Below, one piece after another: positions 12,181-24,532 of a stretch of DNA of 64,000 nucleotides (position 1 is its first letter; each line of letters opens with the position of its first letter). Below the pieces are notes generated by a model, which saw nothing but the letters and a program-made list of their open reading frames with translations, did no database searches and was not told the DNA's origin. Source of the stretch: Typha latifolia (taxonomy: Eukaryota > Streptophyta > Magnoliopsida > Poales > Typhaceae); contig CM034100.1 of the NCBI GenBank assembly GCA_019914945.1, positions 10,675,096 to 10,739,095 of the forward strand, read 5' to 3'. The translations under genes and the position numbers were made by a program.

Positions 12181-12388
12181 ATTCATTATGAACCAGTTCA
12201 ACTGCAGCAAAATTTATCATATGAAGGGCAGCCTATGAAAGTCCTTGCTAGAAGAGATAAAAGTACTACGAACAAAAGTTATACCTTTAGTAAAAATCTT
12301 GTGGAGGAACCATGCAGTAGAAGAGACTTCTTGGGAATGTGAAGATGAGATACGATCGAAATATCTAGCATTGTTTAGAGGTATGTAA
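12181..12388 (+). pseudogene. Chromodomain end of gypsy pol
   Basis: After one frameshift near 12250, a frame reads VIPLVKILWRNHAVEETSWE and ends at TAA 12386-12388. The LWRNH...WE pattern is the chromodomain-like tail that defines chromoviruses; family knowledge says such domains steer insertion to chromatin. Confidence 0.8.
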
Positions 12389-12412
12389 ATTTTGAGGTTG
12401 AAATTTTTATAT

Positions 12413-12425
12413 GGGGGAAGGAAAA
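12413..12425 (+). other. Polypurine tract
   Basis: GGGGGAAGGAAAA directly abuts the 3' LTR, as expected for plus-strand priming. Confidence 0.88.
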
Positions 12426-12768
12426 TGTAATAACCCAAGTAGGGTAAAAGAAAAACTACTTGGCACGACGCAACTGGCCATGCTTTGGCCAGCCTCGTGC
12501 CCAGCATGCACAGTATGCTGTGGCAGCGGTGGGGGTGCCACGTACCTCCATCGAGCCATGCAACTACATACCACGGTGATGCGTGGAGGTGGGACCCGGC
12601 CCACCGGCCACTCCGCCGCCGTCGCGTGACTAGCTCTCTCTCTCTCTCTAATATTCTTTTTCTCTCTTTCTTTCTCACATTCTCCCGACCTCTTTCTCTC
12701 TCTAGCTCTCTCTCTCTCCATCTAGTGCACTGGCAAGTGAGCCTCTCTCTCTCTCTCCTTCTCTCTCT

Positions 12769-12824
<56 letters not shown>

Positions 12825-13067
12825 CTCTTTCTCCTTGTCAGTTTCCTCTCGGGACGTCGGAGGTTTGAGTTGCCGGCGAGAGGCCAGCCGCTGAGTGGTC
12901 ACCAGCGGCCGTACCCCTCCCCTACGGCCCAATCCCCTTTCCTTTCCTTCTCCTTTCTTTTCTTTTTCTTCTTCTTCTTCTTCTTCTTCTTCTTCTTCTC
13001 CTCCTCCTCCTTTCCTTCTTTCCTCTTCTCGAATTGCACTCTACAAGAGGTGCCGGGCTGAGCCCAA

Positions 13068-13103
<36 letters not shown>

Positions 13104-15255
13104 TTTATGTGAATTAAATATAATTATATCATAGTTAGTAAATAAATCTAATTATATCATGTTTAGCAAAATACCTACAATATAAAATACTAATTTAATC
13201 CTAGGTAGGTAATAGTAATTATGAGAGTTATGTACGTATATTCTTGCGTAATTTTTGTAGTAACTTAATTCTTATTTTCTTAATTATTTCAGAGAATAAT
13301 AGGCAGATAATTATGTTTTAAATACACTATTCAATAATATAATTATGGTTAATAAATAACAAAACAAATATAGAAATGAAGAGTATATGATTACAACAAG
13401 AAATTATCTTTTAGCCGGGTTAATTTTAAGGAATAGAAAGACTGACATTATTTGTTATAAATAATTTCAGATCCCGACCCCCTCATTCAAGACCCCGTGG
13501 ACTTAGCTATCGAGGCTTAATCGTTGTCATAGCAACGTGAACGAGTGGTTGTTTGGTATTTGTAGTGATGGTGAGTAGTCTTATCCCCTAGACGCCTTTC
13601 TCAAATTAGGTTATATTATATATTATGTGCATGCATATTTTGGCCTCCAGCATGATTATATGACTTCATCTAGAGATGATTACAGTCAAACATATTTTTA
13701 TCATGCATATAATTAGGCTGATCTTGGATATGAGTATGATGACGTTAAATAGAGATGATGAGAGACGATTATACTATTGTAAGGTTATGTCCAGTTGATC
13801 TATAGCATGAGTATGCATGTAATAGGTTAGCATGAGTATGCATGTGTGGACTACATAGTTGGAGACTAAATTGTATCATTTTTCTCTTGATTCCTATTCC
13901 ACCTAAATTGCTGTTATGTAGTGACTTATTATCATACTGGATATATGCATATGATCTGTCATTTAGAAGAAAAATATGAAATATGATTGATATGATAGTT
14001 GATAGAAAGCGTGAGCATACCCGAGTGAGCGCGAGAGTTAGGGCGTGCTTAGAGATGATTGATCGCTTGACATAATCGTGATCCTATTGGCCTTACGTCC
14101 GAGGTCATTAGTCTGTGTGCGCAGTAGACATTCGGACACATGCCATTTGCTAGGGCATATGTGGTGAGCTATCCTCACGAGGTTTCTATTAGCTAGGAAG
14201 GGTGCCCGGTCTGGATGGATGTTGATACCCTAGCGGGTGGCGGGGTATGATTATATCTGAGATACTCTTACGGGTGGCGGAGTATGCTCTAAGCCTTTGG
14301 ACATGATGATATTATACCAAGATGTCGGTGATGATTGTGATGTTGAGATCGAGTACCGGGTGTTGACTGTGCATAGTGGTCTAGTAAGATGATATTATTC
14401 CGAGATGTCGGCGATAATTGTGATGTTGAGAAATGTATATGATTTTCATTATCATTTTATTACTTGATTATCGAGTAGTCAATATACATCATATATGGTT
14501 GCATTTGATATCATAGCATCGTCATAGTCGGCATGCATCATGTGTCATATTTAAGAGAGTTATGATGATACTATGGCATGGAGATTTGTTTACTTATTGT
14601 CGAAGATTATATGCTTTTATTAGTTATGAGATATTATCTACAATTCAATTATATATTATTGAGGTTATATTCATACTCTCATTCATAACATGATGTTCTT
14701 TCTGATTCATATTATCCAGTACATGATTTACTCTTTGTTTGGCTTCACTGATTCGGGATAAGGTCTATTCACTAAGCCTTTAGCTCATGACTCTCTTTGT
14801 TTTCTCCTTTTCAAAAACCTAAGTGAACGAGTGGAGTAGGATACTCCCCTAGAGATCTTGCCAGTGGGTGAAGAGTAGTGTTTGGTTAGTGTTATGTGCT
14901 AGATGAGTTATCTTATTTGATATATTAGTGGATATCCTCCAAATTGTGTCTTTATGCTTGTCTTATATTTTAGCATGTGACTTTGTACTTGTATAATTAT
15001 GTATATACCACCGTTGTGTATATATGGTGGTGAAAAGCTCTTGATGATGTGTTGTAGCCTATGTGGGGCCCAAGTAGGGTTATCCGTGTATTGTTGACAG
15101 TTAGACTTATGTTATTCTTAGTTTAGATGTTATGGATAAATTTATGATGTTGATACATGTTTATTTGATTGTAAGTAACTAACCAAATAGTCAGGTGCCA
15201 CGCACATGCCATGTGGGCTTGTTGTATGCACGTGTTTAGGGTTGTGGGTATTACA
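12426..15255 (+). repeat. 3' LTR of the large gypsy element
   Basis: 2830 bp, TGTAAT to TTACA, aligning with 1767-4733. The (CT)n and (CTT)n tracts (12628-13030) and a (TA)n run (13072-13100) differ in length from the 5' copy. The copy lacks part of the AT-rich segment near 13100. Confidence 0.93.
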
Positions 15256-15260
15256 TTAAT
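15256..15260. other. Target-site duplication TTAAT, right
   Basis: Five bases immediately after the 3' LTR, identical to 1762-1766. Confidence 0.9.
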
Positions 15261-16179
15261 GATCCTCAAGGTTGATCATTCCGTATTAGTGAACCTCGAG
15301 ACGTAGTTCTTCTAGATCAAATGTAGATGGAGATGAGAACGATTCAGCACATTTCATCTAAAGTAGAAAAGTGTTCTCCAAAGCCCTTTCTGGGATTAAA
15401 TTAAACCCATTTATATTATTACAGATAAGATAAATGTATCTTAGAGATAAAATAAATATCCCTTATAAATAAAATAAATATACTTTAGAGATAAGATAAA
15501 TAATCTCTTCAAAGATTCGCTAGGGATTCTCTTAGAGATAAGATAAATATCTCTTATAGATAAAATAAATCTATGTGAAATTTGGTCTCACATAACTCTA
15601 GAAATTGCAAATTATGTCGATGCATTCGAACGCTGCCTGAGGTGTGTTCAAACATGATGAGTTGAAGTGTGAATGTACTACGAACGACTAAATATGAACC
15701 TCTGTATGTGTGAACGCTTGCAAGGTGCATTCGAATGGCTAAAATAAGCTATTTGTGGGGTGCGCGAGCGATCCTAGAGTACGTTAGAACGCTCTATTCG
15801 GCAAACTAAACAGTTGAATGCAAAGTGCCTGTTCTTGTGCTAATTGGTAAAATTTTATATTCTTCAACCATCATGACACCATTTAAGCACATTAATAAGA
15901 ATTCTAAAATTATTTCGAATACTTTGACGTTAAAATTAATCTTCCACTTCGATATTCTTCATCAAATATTTCATAATTTATACATATGCTCATACATAAA
16001 ATCTAGACATATTACATGAATATAAATTATGTTTTCAAATACAATTTGTTAATTACATAAGTACCAATAAACCTAACATAATATAAAAATATTAGTCATA
16101 TATCAAAATTTAAAATATAACCCGAAAGTATTAAACAACACTTGCTAGGCTTCCTCCCATAAAAGAATCATAATTTTCT
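15261..16179. other. Intergenic repeat debris
   Basis: No gene. At 15420-15580 a GATAAAATAAATAT-like word recurs about eight times. At 15610-15800 several near-palindromes such as GCATTCGAACGC occur, as in the 0.8 kb LTR families further right, suggesting an old LTR fragment. Confidence 0.5.
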
Positions 16180-16636
16180 AACGTCCGTGGTGGATGGCTA
16201 TAAGGTAGGGTGGCTTGTGGAGGTGATGGTGGCTATTCGTTGAAGGTAGAATTAGATTTCTAAGTTAGATCTACTCCTAGAAAAATAAACGACTATGATT
16301 AATTTACTTTTATTGGATGCTTAGATGATTAAACAAAGCAGCCCAGCCCCTCCATATATAAAGGTCGGATACATTAAGTCATACTCGGACTACCCCTAAA
16401 AGATTATAGGACCAAAACTAGGATTTATCTTACTGATTTATATGACTTAATTAGACTTGTCTTAGTGGTTTACATAACTTAATTGGACTTGTCTTAAGGG
16501 CTTATATGATATAATTAAACTTACCTTAAGGTCTTATATAATAGATAAATATGAATTAATTAAAAAATAACTAAACTCGATCCATCAAGCCCAATGTTCT
16601 CATGATGCGATCCAATCTGAAGTGGTTCGTTTCACA
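16180..16636 (-). repeat. LTR fragment of the short family also at 20366
   Basis: Reverse-orientation fragment aligning with 20560-21100: both share TAAGGTAGGGTGGCTT, repeated 'ACTTAATTGGACTTG' phrases and GATGCGATCCAA near the end. Truncated at its left side. Confidence 0.7.
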
Positions 16637-16955
16637 AACTAAATAAATTTGTATGCAATAAATATAAAGGTCTTGAAGTATAAATAATATATTTAGCTTT
16701 GAAAATATTATTAATTGTTTTCATTTTTGGCATGTATCACAAAGCTTATGTTTTAAATTTGAATTTTAGAATACTAATAACTAGCTCTCATTTTGAAAGT
16801 TTCAAATCAAATTGATACTAGCATGCGCAAGTATTTTATGTTATAAGAAATCATTATTATTTATAGCTGAGAAACAATTAGCATTAAAAGAAGAAATATT
16901 TTAAGATCAACAATCTAAACATTTACGTGTCTATATGTATTAAATTAACTAGCAG
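16637..16955. other. No feature recognised
   Basis: AT-rich sequence between two LTR fragments; no coding potential seen. Confidence 0.5.
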
Positions 16956-17884
16956 TGATGTGAACCGGGTGAGGTTGAATCACATCATACAGACGTTGGG
17001 CTCGATAGATTGAGTTTATTTATCTTATCTACTTATATAGTTTAGTGAGAGTCCAAGTGAGTTAGAAATTAGTTGGTTAGCTAAAATTAATTCTGCATTG
17101 TTTCAAGAGAATAATTAGAAAATATTTATTTGATGTCAAAATATTAAGAAACTAATTGGATACATCCGACAATGTCATAATCTAGAACTTTCATATTTAT
17201 AGTTTCTTTAATTTCAAACTCTTTCTCCAGCAGAATAAAGAATTAATTTGAGAATATTGTGCCCTCGAGTCCAGGCATTTGAATGCCCCAGCTTAAAAGT
17301 CAGAGACGGGTTAGGGCGTTTGAATGCCCTAGGAGGCCGTTCTGAATGCCTAACGATGAGGTTTACTCCTATTAGGCTTCTTGATGTGTTTATTTTTTAT
17401 TAGGTCTCTTTAATGCTTTAGAGATATTATTGTATATTTGGATTAATCCTATCTCTCCAAACTCTCTCTATCTCCCTCCAACTCTCTCAAACCTTATAAC
17501 TCTCTTTCTCCCTCAATTCTCTCAACCCTTCTTACATCCATTTTATTAAGTTGCCCTCCTCAATCATCAAGGCCAACCCACTTCTCCGCCTTCATCTTTT
17601 CACCCTCAATAACACCCACAAGTATTCAACAAACTCTATTAACTTGCTTCCGCAATCTACCTAAACTACCGCGTAACTTTTACTCATGATTATCATCTAT
17701 CAAACCATTTCTTTTACCCAAACCACTACCATCAATGTGTTCCTCTCATTCTCCTCATAAATTTAGCTTACTTACACGGCCAATTTCGCTATCGAAATCA
17801 GATTCTACGTCTTGCCCTAGTTGATCAACCATAAAGGCCAAATTTGACGTTGAAATGATTCAGACCTTAAAACACTTTATACCA
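16956..17884 (+). repeat. LTR (5') of a gypsy relic
   Basis: 929 bp from TGATGTGAACCGGG to TTATACCA, followed by a primer site at 17888. Its start matches, in opposite orientation, the end of the LTRs at 16180 and 20366. It contains GGCATTTGAATGCC-type palindromes at 17275-17360. Confidence 0.65.
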
Positions 17885-17887
17885 ATT

Positions 17888-17900
17888 TGGTATTAGAGGC
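17888..17900 (+). other. Primer-binding site of the gypsy relic
   Basis: TGGTATTAGAGGC, three or four bases after the LTR; close to the initiator-Met tRNA match. Confidence 0.6.
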
Positions 17901-19100
17901 ATAGATATTTGGCATGCTTTCGCACAAACCCAGAGGAGGGCAGAAGAGATCGTGATGGAGGAGACTCGTGGTTGCAACTAAGGGTGAGCGGTCACACCTC
18001 CACCCACGTACGATCAAAGCCAAAGGGAAGCTTCATCCACATCTCTGAGGGCATTTAATGATGTCAACACTGAACTTCTCAACCTCATGAGTCATGGCCC
18101 CAATTCTTATGAATTTATGTGAGATTGATGTGTTCCTTTGGATGTGATTGACCATTGTGATGGTGAGTTACAATATTATGAAATCAATTTACTTAGTCAC
18201 TTGTGCAAGTAGTTTGCATATTATCTTTAGATGGTGTGCTCATCCTTAAGTATCATCCGGTCTGTTTTTTATCATTATAGCTAGCGAGTTTTAATCCTAG
18301 TGTGTGCACTTATTCAAGAGTATAAATTAAGTTATCTAAACAATTAATGAGACTCTCTCTATTTGACCATTAATTTACTGTCTCTCACATTTTACTTATG
18401 TCACTAGATCAATAAAAAGGCTATCACATGTTGTGTGAGAAAATCATAATGTTATTTAATACATGTATGAAAGTTATTATTGCACCTAAATATTTATTTC
18501 AATAAAATGAAAATAAATAAATAAAAAATTGAAATGATACTCGTTATAATTGTGAGTACAAGTGAATTAAGTTGGTTTAACTTCTGTGTGGAGTTTCCTA
18601 GTCCACTACTTAATATATATTTTCTTACACTTGTGCATTTATTCACTTTTGATTTCATAATTATGTGGGACTTGTCATATTGAGTATTCTTACATCCATA
18701 AAATTATTTTAAAAAAAACACATATGAATGCAACTCTTATACTAAATAAAATGAAATTGTTCTGATGTAACAGAGATTTTTAAGGATTTATGTGATTTGA
18801 TGCGTATATTTTGAAGATTGTGCATTAAATTTTATGACTTGAGATTTTCTACTTATCTTTTACTTAGTTTTTGGTTCTTTGTCAATTTCTGAGAAGAAAA
18901 AGGGGGAAAATAGTTGGGATTTAGACTGTTATGTACTCGACTTGATTATTGCATTTGGCATTCACTTAACTTGCTTGATTTTAATATGCAATTTGTTATC
19001 ATATGACTAGTTATGCTTATGTAAAAAATTGCAAGTGATGATTATATGAATAGTACTTGATATTATCATTTTGATGTCCTCTGAGCCAAATTAGGTCAAT
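17901..19100 (+). other. Internal remnant without clear coding
   Basis: A short leader after the primer site may be a gag remnant to about 18180 but is broken. From 18181 to 19100 the DNA is AT-rich, with no domain recognised and no matching 3' LTR. Confidence 0.4.
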
Positions 19101-19119
19101 TCAAGCAATAAAGGCCTTA

Positions 19120-19480
19120 GCGATTGTATCAAAATTGGCCTTGACAGGAAGAGGGCAAATTATCTCTTAGTCATGTTTATCTCTAAGTCATGCTTATCTC
19201 TTAGTTATGTTTATCCCTATGTTATTCCATTAGGGCTAGTACTGTAATTTAGGAGTAGAAGTAAATTAATTCTTTTACACCATCACCGTCCATCTACTCT
19301 CCCCTCTTTCTCTCTCTCTCCACTGTACTCCATCTTCTTCCTCTACCATCACCATCGACATCATCTCCCCTTCAACTAAGATTCACCACCTTCTACCATC
19401 TCCACCAATCATCAGTCACCCTTCACCAAAGCATAGACCCTTGTTTCGAATCGACCCTAATCGATTCGTAATAATTTGAA
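19120..19480 (+). repeat. Probable LTR end and leader of a second gypsy relic
   Basis: Contains a short tandem phrase (TTATCTCTTAGTTATG type, 19160-19230), a pyrimidine-rich stretch and a GAATCAGAGGCATCG leader near 19480. Followed by pol, so it is read as the 5' LTR region of the relic; boundaries are uncertain. Confidence 0.4.
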
Positions 19481-19639
19481 TCAGAGGCATCGTTATCCTT
19501 AGACCAGATGACAACCACATGAGGGATTGTTGCACAATAGGCTAAGGAGACTTCCACGACTATGGATCTAGCGATAGTTATTGGTGCACGATAGAGATAG
19601 ACAAACCATAAGAATTGCTGACTATACATTTGTCGACTA

Positions 19640-20360
19640 TTCAATGGAGAATGTGGACATGCAATCCATGACGATTGACCATTTAGTTGGGCTCAAGTCC
19701 AAACCATAAGGCTCAAGTTCCCCACGGTGCTTTATCTCTTCTGCAAGCGTCGAAGCCGACCCCAGAAAGGTGGCTAGCATGATGCATTGGCCATGACTGA
19801 GGATGCACAAGGAGCTTTGCGGCTTTCTCAATCTCACTGGCTACTATCGTTGTTTCATCCAAGGCTACAAGAAGATCATTGCTCCGTTAACTACCCTACT
19901 CTGTAAGAGCAAATTTAGGTAGAACAATGAGGCAGAATGGGCGTTCGAGGAACTCAAGTGAGCCATGACCGAAGCACCCATGTTTGCCTTACTAGACTTC
20001 ACGAAGACCTTTGTCGCCGAGTGTGATGCACTTGGGTTAGGGATCGATGCAATCCTCATGCAAGAGGGTCAGCCCATAGCCTATATGAACAAGGTCCTTT
20101 CAAGTCGATCATGCCAACTATCAAAGTTACAAAGTGGCATCCATAGATTAGAAGGTGGTTCATCATATGGTTACCAAGTGGAATCCATAGAAGATCTGCA
20201 ACTCGGCTTAGTGAAGGTGTTTTTCCAAGTTGCTAGGGTACGACTATGACTTGATCTACAAAAAGGGGTCAAAGAACAGTGCCACTAATGCACTCTCCTA
20301 CTAACTTGATGCAACCGGGTTAGCCACCTTGTCGATTCCAACCCTTTCTTTGTTGGACAA
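19640..20360 (+). pseudogene. Gypsy RT-thumb/RNase H relic
   Basis: Plus frame encodes [37 protein letters not shown] and GLGIDAILMQEGQPIAY, the junction of RT and RNase H. Stops and frameshifts present. gag, protease and most of RT are deleted. The same pol resumes with integrase at 24533 after an insertion. Confidence 0.8.
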
Positions 20361-20365
20361 TGTTA

Positions 20366-21108
20366 TGAACCAGATCTAGAAAGATTTGTAAGTAATAAAA
20401 TTATGATATTTTTTAGGTTGTAACCTCTTGAGTTAGGGTTCTAATGACTTTAGTTTCACATGAATTGAAGGTCGAGATGAAAACTAGAGGAAGGTCAGAA
20501 CTAGATAGATTGGTACTTATCTGATGTTGCGGCGGTCGTCGGAGGGTGCTGGATAGCCAAAGGTGGTGGTGAATGGCCGTAAGGTAGGGTGGCTTATGGA
20601 GGTGATGGTGGCTAGAGTTTGAAGGTAGAATTCAAGTTCTAGGTTAGATATACTTTTAGAAAAATAAATGACTACGATTAGTTTTACTTATACCCCTAGA
20701 TTATCTTACTCTTCTTTATAAGATAAATTTAAGGCTGAAATAATTACTTAATTTTCGGATGCTTGGATGATTAAACAAAGAAGCCCAACCCTTCTATATA
20801 TAGAAGTTGAGTATAATGAGTCCTACTCAGACTAGCCCTAAAGGCTTATACAACTAGAATTAAGACTTGCATTAGTGACTTACATAACTTAATTGGACTT
20901 GCTTTAGTGGCTTATATAACTTAATTGAACTTACTTTAGTGGCTTATTTGATTTAACTAGACTTGCCTTATAGGCTTACATGACATAATTAAACTTATCT
21001 TAAAAGTTTAAATAAGAGATAAACATGAATCAATTAAAAGATAAATAAACTCAATCTATCGAGTTCAATGTCCTCATGATGCGATCCAACTTAACCCGGT
21101 TTGCATCA
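20366..21108 (-). repeat. 3' LTR of the short element
   Basis: 743 bp; on the minus strand starts TGATGCAAACC and ends TGGTTCA. Its distal part matches 21924-22142. Confidence 0.75.
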
Positions 21109-21397
21109 ATTTACCACGCTTCCGACTACCTTGTCCTCAAGGTGATCATGGTGGTTTACATACCTTCCATCGCTCTCTATCTCCAAGTGGATCTCGTCTA
21201 CCACGTGGAGGGCCTCAAGGTGGGTTCTGCTATAAGGCGCCCTTTTGAGCCATGGTTTGCCCTAGCTATGGTTGGCTCAAACTAAATTCTACTCACGAGT
21301 GGTTTAAGCCTACGTCTTAGCACATGCAGTTTAGACCATAGCTCGAGTGCGGAAGGTCCAAGGAAGTGATCAATCATGATGGTTTGGGTTAGTGGAC

Positions 21398-21889
21398 CTA
21401 GATAGCCACTAGTGGGAAGCTAGTGTTTTTGGCCCTAGCTTCCACCGCGGGTGGGGAAGACGGTGTCACAACTGTTGCTGGGGATTGTTCTAGTTTTGCT
21501 ATGGTGGAGGGCTTAGTCTGCAGGGATGGAGGGTGCTCCACTATGGCTAGAGAAGGGGTGGTTGTCGCTGTTTGGAAGGTCTCCACGATTTCACCATTGT
21601 TACTGCTTGAAGGTGGAGATGGCTGCTGTTTCACGATAGCCAATAGCGGTGGCGGCCTAGAGGGTTTCTGACGAGCCATAGCTTGGATCGCCTTTTTGAC
21701 CCTCTTGAAGCTCTCCGTGGCTTTCTTTGATGATTCTATCAATGCCTTTGCCCACATGTGTGGTTCATCGTCAACGATTGTCAATGGTGATGGTGCCACT
21801 AGGGAAACACAGACATAAAGGGAAATGAGTTTCAGGTCCTCCATAATTGCTCCTTCCTCGTACATCTTCTTCGATCTCATGCTAACCAT
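21398..21889 (-). CDS. Gag-like or hypothetical protein of the short LTR element
   Basis: 163-codon frame starting 35 bases after the second LTR (minus strand), MVSMRSKKMYEEG. It has a basic/alanine-rich helix-like stretch (SSKKATESFKRVKKAIQAMAR), then Pro/Ser/Thr-rich repeats with the recurring phrase AIVE/AIVK. No zinc knuckle or enzymatic motif. Position just after the primer site is where gag begins. It could be a truncated gag or an unrelated spacer frame; no function can be given. Confidence 0.35.
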   Translation of the reverse strand: MVSMRSKKMYEEGAIMEDLKLISLYVCVSLVAPSPLTIVDDEPHMWAKALIESSKKATESFKRVKKAIQAMARQKPSRPPPLLAIVKQQPSPPSSSNNGEIVETFQTATTTPSLAIVEHPPSLQTKPSTIAKLEQSPATVVTPSSPPAVEARAKNTSFPLVAI

Positions 21890-21904
21890 TGGAGAAGGAA
21901 CACT

Positions 21905-21918
21905 AGCTCTAATACCAC
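21905..21918 (-). other. Primer-binding site of the short element
   Basis: The minus strand reads GTGGTATTAGAGC next to the LTR at 21924, close to the initiator-Met tRNA match. Confidence 0.6.
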
Positions 21919-21923
21919 TATTA

Positions 21924-22142
21924 TGAACTAGATCTAGGAAGATTTAGACGTAATAAAATTATAATATTTTTATGATTTGTAGCCTCGTGAGTAAGGGTTC
22001 TAATGGTTGATTTCACGTGAATCAGAGGTCGGGATGAATAGTTAAAATTTAAATAGTATAGATAGAATAAAACTAGACATATTGGTAATTATTTAATGTT
22101 ACAACAGTCGTCGGACAGTGCCCGAGTCCAAGAGTGGTGGTA
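21924..22142 (-). repeat. 5' LTR of the short element, truncated
   Basis: 219 bases aligning with 20366-20570; the rest is missing where the LTR at 22143 begins. Confidence 0.7.
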
Positions 22143-24500
22143 TGTAATGCTCCCGCCCGGCATAGGCACGTGCACACCCACGCGCCCACACGACGCACGC
22201 GACAGGTCGGGCAGGGTCCGTCACGCACAGAGACTCCTGTGCACATATAATCATGACATCATCAAATAAAATCTGCTAACCTATCCATGATCACATAATC
22301 CATCACTACATAAATCATACTAATAACCAAATAAACCTATTAACATAAGAATATTCGGATCCACAATAATATACACTAGACCACTAAATAATCCAGTAGG
22401 ATCCACACAGGCCACAACAAACTATCAAAATATAACTAAAACAACTAATACAAGAGTACACTATGATTCGACCTATATTATATAAATCATCATCTAATAC
22501 AAAAGAGTACAAATATCAAATACCGGTATAACTCAATTTCTATATAAAATGTCATCTATACCATTTCGCATCTATAGCTCACCTCATTATCGCTCTAAAA
22601 TATTTTCTCAAGATATCTCAAGTCACTATCACATTCCACATATTTGAGGGGGTTAGAAAAGAAATAAAGAAAGAGTAATGAGCAAAAGGCTCAGTGAATA
22701 GACCTTACTCCGAATCAGTGATGCCAAACTAAAAGTAAATCATGTACTGGATAATATGAATCGAACAGAGAATCATGTCATGAATGAATATATGAATGTG
22801 TCCTCAATAATACATAAATAAAAAGTAGATAACATGTCTGATAAATTATATAATCCTCGACAATGAATAAACAAATATCCATGTCATACTATTATCATAA
22901 CTCTCTCTCAAATATGACACACGATGCATGTCGACCATGACGATGCTATGATATCAAATGCAACCATATATGATGTATATTGACTACGCGATAATTAGGT
23001 AATCAGATAATAATAAAATCATATGCATTTCTCAACATCTCAGTCATCAATATCCGCTCTATATGTCATCATCATACTGTACCGGATGTTGATTTAAGTA
23101 TGATATTGTCTATATTGTACCCGTACCGGGTGTTGACTGTATCTGAAGCACGTATCCCTCATATCCGTTAATCAAACGTCAACTCATCGATAGGGTCCAT
23201 GGGTTTCAAATTCGGGATCTAAAAATATTTAAGTAGTATGAAAGTAGTCGTTTATCTAATTAGAATTAATTCAAGTATAATATAAAGGTTTAGAATCATT
23301 TCTTTTTATTTTTGATTACATAATTAGATCTACATTATAGATAGGATTCAAAAGCTATAACTATCTTATTATCATAAAATGCTAGTTATAACGTAAGGAG
23401 AAAGGTTTGTTTCTTTTTATTTAAAATATTCTAAATATGTAATTATAAAATAAAAGCTAAATAATTATAAGTAAGATATACCTATAGACAAGATCTATTT
23501 TATGATAAATTTTATAATTCTTACTCTATCTTAATTAATCAGAAGTTATATAGTAATTACTTAATTATGCAAAATAAATAATTAATTAATAAGACTAGTA
23601 TCTTATTCTACACGCGATAATATATAATAAATTGTTAGGATTACTTAAAATGCATATATTATGAATATCGATACATAAATCTAATAATTATAATTTACAA
23701 TAGTATTTATTAATCTAATATAAATATAAATACATAATTAAATAAATATAAGTATTACCTATATTTATGCATAATAGTTTATAACCTAGTTATTCATTAA
23801 TTATACTAATTATAATTAATAATCATCATCTTGAAGAATATACATTATTATTAAAATAATTAATGTCTAAATAAGTTATCTACATTAATTAAGAAAGCAA
23901 TACCTAACTAAATAAATAAACAAAATTAAAATAAAACAAATAAATAAATAATGCCACTATTGCTCTGCTACAGTGCTGGCCCAGCACTGTGCAGAAAGAG
24001 GAGGAGGAGAGCTGAGAGAGAAGAAAGGAGAAAGAAGAAATAAGAAGGAAGAAGAAAGAAGAAGAAGAGAAGAGGAAGAGAAGAAAGCGGGCCGGGCGGG
24101 GAGGGCACGGCCACTTGTGGCCATCCAGTGGCCGGCCTCTCGCCGACGGCTCAGCTCCGGCAAGCCCGAGCCCAAGGTCAAGAGAAAGAGAGCTAGATAG
24201 AGAGAGAGAGGGGGGGGGAAGAGAGAAACTTACCCCAGTGGTGGCAGGCCGGCGGTGGCACGAGGAAAAAGAGAGGGAAAGTTTGAGGGAGAGAGAGACC
24301 GAAAGAGAGAGTGGGGAGAAGAAAAAGATAGCGAGGGAGAGGCGGTGGGGAGGGAGGCTCCGGCGGCAGCGGCGGTAAGCCAGCCTCGACGAGAGGGAGA
24401 GAGATCAAGAGAGAAACCAAGAGAAAGAGAGATATATAGAGAGAAAGAGAGGCAGTGGTGGGCAATGACACTAGGGCCCGCCGTGGCCAGCTGGCCACAT
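22143..24500 (-). mobile_element. Second reversed LTR of the large-gypsy family
   Basis: Begins TGTAATGCTCCCGCCCGGCA, nearly as the solo LTR at 6325, and follows it through the ATGATTCGACCTA, TGAATAGACC and AT-rich sections to GAAG-rich (24000-24090) and GA-rich (24180-24440) tracts. The right end is approximate. No duplication could be identified, and the flanking LTR is not resumed, so a deletion accompanied or followed insertion. Confidence 0.75.
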
Positions 24501-24532
24501 CCTCTTGCGAGTAATGATTAGACACTTTCATG

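Larger units (their letters stand above)
1767..15255 (+). mobile_element. Full-length Ty3/gypsy chromovirus (Tekay/Del-like), decayed, with nested solo LTR
   Basis: 13.5 kb element with LTRs of 2967 and 2830 bp, both starting TGTAATAACCC and ending TTACA, bracketed by a perfect 5 bp duplication TTAAT (1762-1766, 15256-15260). Order is PBS, gag, protease, RT, RNase H, integrase, chromodomain, PPT, which is Ty3/gypsy order. Long LTRs and the C-terminal chromodomain point to the Tekay/Del clade (inference). Every domain has stops or frameshifts, many explained by C-to-T or G-to-A changes. A reversed solo LTR of a related family interrupts the protease. Confidence 0.93.
20366..22142 (-). mobile_element. 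Short non-autonomous LTR element, right end lost
   Basis: LTR 20366-21108, internal 815 bp, and a second LTR starting at 21924 cut at 22142 by another insertion. On the minus strand the LTR runs TGATGC to GTTCA and is followed by a primer site. The internal region holds only a 163-codon frame, so movement would need proteins from elsewhere. It lies between RNase H and integrase of the flanking gypsy relic. Confidence 0.75.
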
